This document shows positions 27,601-33,000 of a stretch of DNA of 64,000 nt, one piece after another. The translations under genes were made by a program, and so were the position numbers. Source of the stretch: Arcuatula senhousia (Eukaryota > Mollusca > Bivalvia > Mytilida > Mytilidae); the NCBI GenBank assembly GCA_963971305.1, contig OZ020306.1, positions 36,291,512 through 36,355,511 on the forward strand, given 5' to 3'. The notes below the pieces were generated by a model that was given only the letters and a program-made list of their open reading frames with translations, did no database searches and had not been told where the DNA came from. Position 1 is the stretch's first letter. Each line of letters begins with the position of its first letter.

Positions 27601-28714
27601 CTTATATAATAGATCATTAATGGGTGTTAGTGGATGCTTTGAGATAATATGAAGACGTTTTCGAAGCTGTATCAATTTTTTTTTTTTACTTTCAGCCCCA
27701 ACCATACCGTGGACAATTCGATAAACAGGTAATTTTGATATCAATACTTGTAAATAACTAGTATTTAAATGGGTTTCGCATCATCAAATCAAGTGTTTGA
27801 CGTGTTGTGTCGGATTTAAAATCGACATACTTGATTTTTTTACATCAGTCGATGGATGCTTCTTAGCTAGCTGTCAGTAACTTCGAGTGTTCTCAAGAGA
27901 GTATCTTTACGTCCCGTTAATTACTTGTTATCCTTTTGTCTCAGATACTCTCTTGTTGAATTGAACTTCTATCGATTTGATTTTTACTGTGTGTTAGTTT
28001 GTGCTTTGTTATTGATTATCATTAGGGGGAAGGTTGGCGCCAAAAAACTAGTTTAACCCCGCCACATTTTAATGTGCCTGTCCTAAGCCAGGAATCTTTA
28101 TCAAAGCTTATGTTTGTATTTAGTCGAATTTATGTTAATTGTTTTTTTTTTGTCAAGAAGAGGGTCTTTCAATGCACTTTGGGATTGGGCTTGAATCATA
28201 TGTATTTTATTTTTAATCCAGGGGCCAATTGTAAAACAGCGAGCAGCGACCACTGGTCACATTGAAGGCTGCTGGCTGTTTTCCATTGTGGATATTTAAA
28301 ATATACGTTTATAATGTAGGTTGTGTCGCGTACACTTATTCCACATCTCATTTTCTTCTATTTCGTGTTTATTTGGTCCTTTGTTTACTTTGTTTAAGCG
28401 ACTTGAAAATCAGTCACAAGTTATAACTCTAGCTCTCTAAATATAATACTTCAAGACTCACTTGTTCACCTGTTTTAGATAAAATATCATGTTCTTTTGT
28501 AATTTTATTTTTCTTCTTAGATACATTTATAGAAGTAGTTATATTTCTGTTATAGCTAATGTATCTCAACTTGTTTGTACACTTTTAGCTTGATGCATTC
28601 CAGAATAGGGTAAAATTTTTGAAAAATATATACTCATTTGGTCAATATCTCGTTTATCTTATCTTCCTTTGCTAATTGGCTTTATTATATACTATGGTAT
28701 AGCTTCGTTCTAGG
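3640..28714 (+). CDS. Micro-exon gene region (join of about 23 tiny phase-0 exons)
   Basis: This is the overall span of a run of tiny exons. Each is bounded by an AG acceptor and a GT donor, usually GTAAGT or GTATGT, and nearly all are whole codons joined in phase 0. The first coding exon carries 5' untranslated sequence and an ATG. The encoded chain has no signal peptide and no recognised domain. It is rich in Arg, Glu, Tyr, Asn and Pro and is probably disordered and intracellular. Symmetric exons allow any subset to be skipped without a frameshift, as in schistosome micro-exon genes. It may be the alternative 5' half of the DUF1330-like gene that begins at 29625, since both sides of that junction are phase 0. 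Individual exons are listed separately. Function unknown. Confidence 0.6.
4088..4132 (+). CDS. Micro-exon, 15 codons
   Basis: The acceptor ATTGCAG is followed by 45 bases encoding DAGYVWPPHNNQVDM and the donor GTAAAA. The exon is phase 0 on both sides and continues MSSY from the previous exon without a stop. Confidence 0.6.
4773..5751 (+). mobile_element. Helentron-like non-autonomous element (family 1)
   Basis: It begins with a palindrome whose arms are GTCTCGCCTGCG and CGCGGAAGGCGAGAC. A GGC microsatellite follows, then about five tandem core copies. Near the 3' end GCAGGCGAGACA repeats the 5' arm in inverted order. A small hairpin, GTGGCCAC, and CTTGT end it. This plan (5' palindrome, subterminal inverted repeat, core repeats, 3' hairpin) is typical of non-autonomous Helentrons and the related bivalve 'pearl' elements. 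No transposase is encoded. It sits in the large intron after the exon at 4088. Family assignment is inference. Confidence 0.55.
4861..5660 (+). repeat. Tandem repeat, about 182-bp unit, five copies
   Basis: The motif TAAGACTTTTGTGGAC recurs, with variation, at 4861, 5043, 5225, 5406 and 5588. This is a constant period of 181-182 bp. Each unit includes a conserved CATGCCATGTGACC segment. Several open frames on both strands here are by-products of the repeat and are not genes. Confidence 0.8.
6018..6579. mobile_element. Possible MITE with imperfect inverted ends
   Basis: The left end reads CGGTGTTCTCGAAAG and the right end CTTTGAGAACACGGTCC, an imperfect inverted pair. An internal copy, GGCTTCGAGAACACG, lies near 6517. 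The interior holds repeated TTAGAC-type words. Similar words occur at 7740-8560, so that stretch may be a relative. No coding capacity and no clear target duplication were found. Confidence 0.35.
7148..10141. mobile_element. Non-autonomous DNA transposon with 67-bp inverted repeats
   Basis: Positions 7148-7214 and 10075-10141 are inverted repeats with only about 3-4 mismatches in 67. The ends read CACTGTATGG and CCATACAGTG. The 5-bp word ATTCC flanks both sides (7143-7147 and 10142-10146), a clean target-site duplication. A short word like GCACAGAAATAAAC recurs in inverted orientation inside each end, as transposase-binding subterminal repeats do. CAC termini with a 5-bp duplication match Transib/ProtoRAG-type elements, but no transposase is seen, so the superfamily is inference. 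It lies in the 4133-10795 intron. Confidence 0.75.
8691..8707. repeat. Short GAATA microsatellite
   Basis: About three copies of the pentamer GAATA lie within the 3-kb transposon. Confidence 0.6.
10796..10843 (+). CDS. Micro-exon, 16 codons
   Basis: The acceptor TCCTACAG is followed by 48 bases encoding YMRKSTYQKDFVPKRG and the donor GTAAGT. Phase 0 on both sides. The next intron would be only 59 bp, very short for this locus, so this exon and the next may be alternatives to each other. Confidence 0.5.
10903..10947 (+). CDS. Micro-exon, 15 codons
   Basis: The acceptor TTTTCACAG is followed by 45 bases encoding FRRLTTYRNDYNQGK and the donor GTCAGT. Phase 0 on both sides. It resembles the preceding exon (threonine-tyrosine, then a basic residue, Asn or Lys, then Asp plus an aromatic residue), suggesting an old exon duplication. 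Confidence 0.5.
11124..11190. repeat. Short inverted repeat around a possible 9-bp exon
   Basis: GGTTTCCTCGAGGTACTTAC and GGTAAGTACCGAGAGGAAAC form a near-perfect hairpin. Between the arms a GCAG acceptor, AGGAAAATG and a GTAAGT donor mimic a 9-base phase-0 exon (RKM). The donor lies inside the hairpin arm, so the exon call is weak. Confidence 0.4.
11530..11560 (+). CDS. Possible alternative start exon (MDDI)
   Basis: The acceptor TTGTTTCAG ends at 11529 and the donor GTAAGC starts at 11561. The 31 bases are not a whole number of codons as an internal exon. However, the ATG at 11549 gives MDDI ending in phase 0, exactly like the MSSY exon at 3640. It could be a second start exon for a shorter isoform. 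Inference. Confidence 0.35.
12508..12558 (+). CDS. Micro-exon, 17 codons
   Basis: The acceptor TTTTTCAG is followed by 51 bases encoding QPGYDRSDLQKHIDYSK and the donor GTAAAA. Phase 0 on both sides. The surrounding introns hold no recognised gene. Confidence 0.6.
13064..13117 (+). CDS. Micro-exon, 18 codons, PPP-DDP-W-RGRNESSE type (copy 1)
   Basis: The acceptor AACGTAG is followed by 54 bases encoding PPPFDDPMWQRGRNESSE and the donor GTCTGT. Phase 0 on both sides. It is a clear paralogue of the exon at 17977, sharing PPP, DDP, W and RGRNESSE. Conservation of the encoded sequence across about 4.9 kb of diverged intron argues that the exon is real and under selection. Confidence 0.75.
13247..13555 (+). 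repeat. Interspersed repeat R1 (3' tail of an RT element)
   Basis: This is a copy of a family that recurs at least seven times in the window. Diagnostic words are GGATTTGACAC, GTGTGCTATAGCAAGCAGGA and CACCTGAGTTCACTC, and it ends near CCATTGGTACC. Elsewhere (45.2, 48.1, 51.1 kb) it directly follows reverse-transcriptase fragments, so it is probably the 3' region of that retroelement. Intronic. Confidence 0.7.
14492..14530 (+). CDS. Micro-exon, 13 codons, QYE type (copy 1)
   Basis: The acceptor TATTACAG is followed by 39 bases encoding QYEARLREMSRHN and the donor GTAAGT. Phase 0 on both sides. It is paralogous to the exon at 18449 (QYEDRMKGMSNRR) and, like it, follows the RGRNESSE exon. Confidence 0.75.
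14735..14830 (+). repeat. Interspersed repeat R2, partial copy
   Basis: It shares GAAGGCTGCTGG and GTGTCGCGTACACTTATGCC with larger copies near 28.0, 43.2 and 52.9 kb. Non-coding and intronic. Confidence 0.6.
15130..15162 (+). CDS. Micro-exon, 11 codons
   Basis: The acceptor ATCTTTTAG is followed by 33 bases encoding EPDYYRTYEER and the donor GTATGT. Phase 0 on both sides. Confidence 0.65.
15799..15825 (+). CDS. Micro-exon, 9 codons
   Basis: The acceptor TATTACAG is followed by 27 bases encoding KAHHGYNPP and the donor GTAAGT. Phase 0 on both sides. A small exon, but with consensus splice signals at each end. Confidence 0.6.
16308..16358 (+). CDS. Micro-exon, 17 codons
   Basis: The acceptor TTATGTAG is followed by 51 bases encoding PPMTERMHERERFEEHR and the donor GTAAGT. 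Phase 0 on both sides. The chain is strongly charged. Confidence 0.65.
17187..17300 (-). pseudogene. Reverse-transcriptase fragment
   Basis: On the minus strand the translation ends SNIPPCTAYGVYKSQLIRYF. The pattern NIP-x-x-x-AYGVY-x-SQLIRY recurs in the fragments at 48.05 and 51.3 kb, so this is the C-terminal part of the same degraded retroelement RT. Upstream frames are broken. It is intronic and opposite in strand to the host gene. Confidence 0.55.
17526..17540 (+). CDS. Possible micro-exon, 5 codons
   Basis: The acceptor TATACAG is followed by ATTAAAGCTGATGAG (IKADE) and the donor GTGAGA. Phase 0 on both sides. The polypyrimidine tract is poor, so this could be chance. Confidence 0.3.
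17977..18030 (+). CDS. Micro-exon, 18 codons, PPP-DDP-W-RGRNESSE type (copy 2)
   Basis: The acceptor TATTTCAG is followed by 54 bases encoding PPPMDDPLWRRGRNESSE and the donor GTACGG. Phase 0 on both sides. It is identical to the exon at 13064 in 15 of 18 residues. Confidence 0.75.
18449..18487 (+). CDS. Micro-exon, 13 codons, QYE type (copy 2)
   Basis: The acceptor TTTTATAG is followed by 39 bases encoding QYEDRMKGMSNRR and the donor GTATGT. Phase 0 on both sides. Paralogue of the exon at 14492, in the same relative order. Confidence 0.75.
18731..20376 (+). mobile_element. Tandem pair of Helentron-like elements (family 3)
   Basis: Two units lie head to tail. Unit A starts with the palindrome ACGTTTCCCGAAACGT at 18740 and ends in an AAT microsatellite near 19487. 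Unit B starts with ATGTTTCGCGAAACAT at 19493 and ends in an AAT microsatellite and two hairpins at 20270-20374. Both share GGGATGTCCCCTCCC just inside the 5' end, and ATGTCCCC reappears inverted as GGGGACAT in the 3' hairpins. The cores contain repeated GGCGGCCAT words. No protein is encoded. The 3' end lies only about 28 bp before the exon at 20403. Confidence 0.6.
20270..20374 (+). repeat. Duplicated 3' hairpin, 72-bp period
   Basis: Two perfect copies of a stem-loop with arms ATGTCCCCGAC and GTCGGGGACAT lie at 20270-20302 and 20342-20374. They are separated by the same AAT-rich and ACGGAGTAAAAAC spacer. They look like tandemly repeated element ends. Confidence 0.85.
20403..20435 (+). CDS. 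Micro-exon, 11 codons
   Basis: The acceptor CATGTTTTAG is followed by 33 bases encoding SMEMERNHRGM and the donor GTGAGT. Phase 0 on both sides. The mobile array ends immediately upstream, so its polypyrimidine tract is short. Confidence 0.6.
20693..20722 (+). CDS. Micro-exon, 10 codons
   Basis: The acceptor TTATTCTAG is followed by 30 bases encoding GYEDGSQTSR and the donor GTAAGT. Phase 0 on both sides. Confidence 0.6.
21301..21345 (+). CDS. Possible alternative terminal or decayed micro-exon
   Basis: The acceptor TTTTTAATCAG is followed by an in-frame QMYFKSESGPDMFL and TGA at 21343-21345. No phase-0 donor is present and no AATAAA follows closely. It could be a poison or terminal exon, or a dead exon. 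Confidence 0.25.
   Translation, partial: QMYFKSESGPDMFL
21452..21496 (+). CDS. Micro-exon, 15 codons
   Basis: The acceptor TTGTTTACAG is followed by 45 bases encoding DYKPSWLDRGNLTYR and the donor GTATGA. Phase 0 on both sides. Confidence 0.6.
21497..22747 (+). other. Intron without recognised content
   Basis: A 107-codon open frame at 21898-22221 has a hydrophobic, low-complexity translation and no homology that I can recognise. I treat the stretch as AT-rich intron. Confidence 0.5.
22748..22774 (+). CDS. Micro-exon, 9 codons
   Basis: The acceptor CCTTGTAG is followed by 27 bases encoding RFENHNDPK and the donor GTATGT. Phase 0 on both sides. Confidence 0.55.
23467..23541 (+). CDS. Short exon, 25 codons
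   Basis: The acceptor TTTTTTGCAG is followed by 75 bases, open in phase 0, starting REDLYKYKHYVNNAAM and ending VVIEKE. The donor GTTGAC is weak. It is the longest exon of the micro-exon array. Confidence 0.55.
24547..24585 (+). CDS. Micro-exon, 13 codons
   Basis: The acceptor ATCAACAG is followed by 39 bases encoding FERYRPTQKDYGD and the donor GTAAGT. Phase 0 on both sides. The QKDY core echoes YQKDF in the exon at 10796. Confidence 0.6.
24760..26282 (+). mobile_element. Helentron-like non-autonomous element (family 2)
   Basis: It starts with a palindrome whose arms are TAGCTCACCTGGACC and GGTCCATGTGAGCTA, followed by a GTCGTC microsatellite. About seven tandem core copies follow. Near the 3' end CCAGGTGAGCG repeats the 5' arm in inverted order, then a perfect hairpin AGGCTCC/GGAGCCT and CTTGTT close it. 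The same plan and the same CTTGT end are seen in the 4.8-kb element. No coding sequence. Confidence 0.6.
25080..26240 (+). repeat. Tandem core repeat, about 145-165 bp unit
   Basis: The words GAAAACTATTGCA, TAGCTGTTGCTTGCTTAAATG and CCCCTTATAGGGGTTA recur about seven times in order, with variable short indels. They form the core of the family 2 element. A minus-strand frame at 25165-25359 is a by-product of the repeat. Confidence 0.8.
26710..26933. mobile_element. Possible small fold-back element
   Basis: CTGTACCAAG at the left end and CTTGGTACAG at the right end are perfect inverses. CAGGACCATT and AATGGTCCTA continue the pairing, and the inner arms are also partly inverted. A related AGGACATT and ATAATTTTGTT segment follows the element at 5760. 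Non-coding and intronic. Confidence 0.4.
27125..27154 (+). CDS. Micro-exon, 10 codons
   Basis: The acceptor TTTTTAG is followed by 30 bases encoding FDTVPKLQNM and the donor GTACGA. Phase 0 on both sides. Confidence 0.55.
27696..27728 (+). CDS. Micro-exon, 11 codons
   Basis: A long T tract and the acceptor CTTTCAG are followed by 33 bases encoding PQPYRGQFDKQ and the donor GTAATT. Phase 0 on both sides. Confidence 0.6.
28010..28370 (+). repeat. Interspersed repeat R2
   Basis: It shares GGGGGAAGGTTGGCGCC, CCTGTCCTAAGCCAGGAATC, GAAGGCTGCTGGCTG and GTGTCGCGTACACTTATTCC with copies at 43.2 kb and, reversed, 52.8-53.3 kb. A 63-codon frame inside it is not a gene. Confidence 0.7.
28589..28609 (+). 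CDS. Micro-exon, 7 codons
   Basis: The acceptor CACTTTTAG is followed by 21 bases encoding LDAFQNR and the donor GTAAAA. Phase 0 on both sides. Confidence 0.5.
28703..28714 (+). CDS. Possible micro-exon, 4 codons
   Basis: GGTATAG is followed by CTTCGTTCTAGG (LRSR) and GTAGGG. Like the exon just upstream it begins CTT and ends AGG. The acceptor is poor, so this is tentative. Confidence 0.25.
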
Positions 28715-29314
28715 GTAGGGTAAACTATCAAGCTGTAAATTTATATTTGAACTGTATTATTAAACTATATCTCTTAGCACAAATGGCTTCGGTTTCATAA
28801 TTATTAATCTTTTTTTCTGACATTTCAATGAACACAATTGATACCTCTTTGCTTATTTGAAATTTGAATTATTTTTCATGTCTGTTGTCAGCATAAAGTG
28901 GCATAGAAATATATAGAAATGGTAAAGTTTGATTGGCTGTTTGTTTAAATAGTCTCATTAAAATTAAGCATTTGATGAAATTGATTTTTAATGGCAAATC
29001 TAATCAAAATATTTTATAATAACTGTATGAAATATAATCATTAATGTCATTACAAATGTCAATTTGTTTAAACAGAAAACTAATAGAGGCACTTGGAGGC
29101 CATACATGCAATTTCAATATTTAAACAAATGATGTGAATTTGACAATATAAATATTTAAACTTTTCACGACATTGACAAGGACAGCAAAAATGTGCATGC
29201 TATTTGTATTTCTTAGTGATTAAATGCTCTCTATTTTGTATGAAATACGGTATTTAACTAAGAACCACACATTTTCATTTTCAATAAAGTTGAATTGGTT
29301 TATTTTTTCTCTAG

Positions 29315-29392
29315 TCTTTTTGGGATCACCTACGAAATTTAATACAAGGAAATCGAACTTTAAATTCAATTAAGACTATTCGTCAATATTGA
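29315..29392 (+). CDS. Possible alternative terminal exon of the micro-exon array
   Basis: A strong acceptor, TATTTTTTCTCTAG, ends at 29314. In phase 0 it opens 25 codons starting SFWDHLRNLIQGN and ending IRQY, then TGA at 29390-29392. It could end a short isoform that lacks the DUF1330-like part. No AATAAA lies between the stop and 29624, which weakens this. It may instead be 5' untranslated sequence of the next exon. Confidence 0.3.
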   Translation, partial: SFWDHLRNLIQGNRTLNSIKTIRQY

Positions 29393-29624
29393 TAAAGGAC
29401 ACATTGTAAGATAACTACTTCGGGTCTAATTTTCTTTAAATTGTCCCTTAGTTAAATTCTAGTACTTTCGGAATCCTTCCAAAATATATTGACATCGGAA
29501 CTCCTTTGAGCGAATCTTAAGATCATGTTTACAAGTTTACCTTAACGACATTAGTTCTAAAGACTTCATTCAAATATATTGGGGACCAAATTAGTTTTAA
29601 AAATACAAGGATAGGTTTTAAAAA

Positions 29625-30050
29625 ATGGAACCACAATGGAAGACGTACAATCATCGAATGCAAAATTTAGAAAGAGAAATAGAAGAACAAAGAAGTAAAT
29701 TTTACCAATATAACTCGCGTAATAGCACTCATTCTGCTAAACTTAGATCATTAGAACAAGAACTTAAGGATTTAAAATTTGAAAATCATCGCTTACACCA
29801 TGAAGTTAATTCATTACGGCGCAATCCACAGAATGAACGTAACAGAGAAGAACACATGACAGGACTCTACACAGACAGACAACATGGAACCATACCAAGA
29901 GACTTTCTTGAACAGCCAAATATGAGAAGAACCGAACGAGATGACCCCCAGGCAAGGAAAGACATGGAACGAATAGAAATGCACGATGGCAATTTCAAAC
30001 CGTATGCATCAAACTTTTATCAAGACAAGTTGAAAAATCAATCGAATGCG
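29625..30050 (+). CDS. First exon: coiled-coil N-terminus
   Basis: This is an open frame of 142 codons from ATG to the donor GTAAGA at 30051, phase 0. Residues near 10-65 show heptad spacing of Leu and Ile among Glu, Lys and Arg (for example MQNLEREIEEQ and LRSLEQELKDLKFENHRL). The rest is basic, Asn-rich and probably disordered. An alternative promoter probably lies just upstream. Confidence 0.7.
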
Positions 30051-33000
30051 GTAAGAAAATATTTTATGAATTGCTAGACTAGGCTAGTTAGTAGTACCTA
30101 TTGCATACCAATGTTGAAAACAACATGCAAATGAGGTAAGCTAGAAATGTGATAATTTTGCCACATTTGTTCGTGAAGTACTTTCTGTAGACTTGCAAGT
30201 CGAGTGGAAGTATCAATTGATATTGTGCATCCTGCTGATTTACAATGCAAGCTAACATAAGAATGTGATAAGTTAATACCTTTGATAGCCTAATCAAACT
30301 AAGGCTTACATAGCTTGCAAACGATCGTTTCAATATAGGAAAGAATTGCTCAATTGTGTATCATTACATATTATACAATAAGATTTTTGGTATATCTGCC
30401 GGTGCTTAAGCCATGTCCTTACTTGTCTGTCTTTTACAGCCCTTGAACACGTATATGGCATCTGCATTCATTGATATTTTTGTTTCCTATAATTTTCATT
30501 CACAGCTATATTATTTTTAACCATTGTAATTATGCTGTCCACATTGGTAAAATTATGTTTACAGTAGCTTTTCTTACAAGGAGACGAAATCGGGTTTAAT
30601 ATACGACGACAATGATGTACCTCTAATAGCCTATAACGCACATTTAAGCAATATTCTATTTTATTTCTTACCAATGATTAAATAGACAACGACCGTACTC
30701 GACATTTATTCGTTTAAATACCGTCACCTTTCAATACAAGACATTTATAATCACATTTCTGCAAATATATGGTTTCAATTAAACATTTTAAATCGATATA
30801 ACCCTTTAGTAAATAATCACTATCTAGCATTTAAGTTCTTTTCTATTGAAAACTAAAGGAATCACCCAATTTATAAAGCATTTCTACAGGAAATAAAGGT
30901 ATCTTCAATAGTACAAAAATGTCCTAAAAATAAAGTGGATATACATAGTAGATTTAATATATGTCTCTAACGAGTATGTGTTAAAAAGTATACAAAAAGA
31001 AAAAAAGAGTAATTTTAATTTATAAAATCATAAAAATTTGCTATGGAACTGATATAAAACTGTACGATTCTATCTTCAGTAAAGTCACTAGCTCATCATG
31101 TGGTAAAAAGACCGCGTTTAATGTTTTGTCAAATCAATTTTAAAGATGAATATTTCTTATTTAAATAAATTTCTCCTTATTAAGAGGTATTACAAAAGAT
31201 AGGGTAGTTGCATTCTGTTTCTGTTTTCAAATATTTCAATACCAACAACAATATTTCAAAAAATGTTTATGAGTATTCTACCTTGTTATGACATTTACTT
31301 TGTGAATGTTTTAACAACGAACTGCAAATATTTCATACCTTTTGCGAAAAATTCTTAATTCTAAAGGGTTTTAAATCTTATTTCAAATCAAAAAGTAAAC
31401 CTTGAAAAATACCACCTTAAAATATTTGTAAGAGTTGTAACCTTTCTTCCAATGTTATTTATGTTAAAAAGTGAGCTATTAAACCTATTCATTGATATGA
31501 AATTTACCATTAACTTTCAATGTTGCCAAGATTGTTGAAGAAACCCTAAATTCAAAAGAAATTATTACTACCGATATAAGGTAATTGTACTATAGATTTT
31601 GATTTACAATAATCGATTGATAGAAATTCAAAGCTAATTTTAAAAATGGATTTAAAATTCTTAAATTTAAATGGGAATGTATGTCATAAGAATTCGTTTA
31701 AATATAGGTAATAGTCAATTAGATGCCATCAGTTCATAATCCCTTCGTTGACTAAATTTGAACAAAAATGTAATCTAGAGATATTAAAGTGTGTTTTGGA
31801 TATCGCCATAGCGGTGCTTCGTACAGAATGTCCTTTTATGGTTAAAATTTTATTTATGAACAAAGATGTTTAAATCTGTGCCTCACTCTCTTATATTTCC
31901 CAACATTTAGTAAATAAATGGAATTGAATATGATAAAATATATTTTGAAAAAGATCTAAATCAAACGTTAATCAAACGGCCAATCAAATTTTACGTTTCT
32001 TTATATCATGCACACATTCTTGGTGGTGTTGGGAAACATTAGTGCTGTTTTTTTCTCCTGTATATTATTATGCTATCTCTTTCTGTGCATGCAACACTAT
32101 TAATCTACGGCTGCACTAAACAAAGTATTTTATGTAAATAAGATTTAATTTTAAGGATTATAAAAACAAGTCAATTTTTGTTATTTTAAATTAATGAACA
32201 TTATGTTATAAAGATGTAAACATATTTGTCTTTTCTTTATAACCTAATGCTCTTTTTTAATTTCACCATATTATATTTTTATATAATACAATGTAATTGT
32301 TTTGACAACTTCAATCAACTTTTCCTTTTCAATTTGATTTTTCCTAAACTGTACTGAAATCAACTACTTTTATTTGTCTTTTACTCATTCGCTTTTAAAT
32401 TTGTATGACAACAGGTACGAGAAAAAAATATGGAGCTCGAAAGGGCACCCCACCCCGTTCCTCCACCACATGTAAGTACTTCAAACGTGGAGAGACCCAC
32501 ACCTTTATGTATACTGCCTATTTTTATAATAGCCTTTCAATATTTTCAAACATGGCTATTTCATGTATTTATGATGAATGCTTTTCGTATGTCTTTTATC
32601 GTTGTAAGATATCTACACAATCAGATGTAAATCTACAGAACAAATCTTTTAACCATATCTTCATAAATATTTAAAATATGTAGGAAATATTTATAGAGTA
32701 ATAATTGCTTATTTTAAATGTTGAATAGCTACACACATGAAAATAGATATTCTAAATATCAAAGTTAATTTATTATTAATGCACAACGATTCTCCAACTT
32801 AAATAAGGCAAGACAATAAAACAAAGCACAAAAGATTGCTGAAAATAATTGTTGTCCAAATTCTAAAGAAATAATTTTATATGATTCAAATATGAATAAA
32901 AAGGGCATACATGATTTGTGTCTTTATTCCTTAATTGAATTCAATACGGAAAATGCTATTTGAACGATAAAATCGTCTTTGTTTGTCCTGACGGTTATGA

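Noticed and set aside
30439..30480. Acceptor followed by CCCTTGAACACGTATATGGC resembling the exon at 40341
   Set aside because: No donor in phase 0 follows and the resemblance is confined to a few codons.
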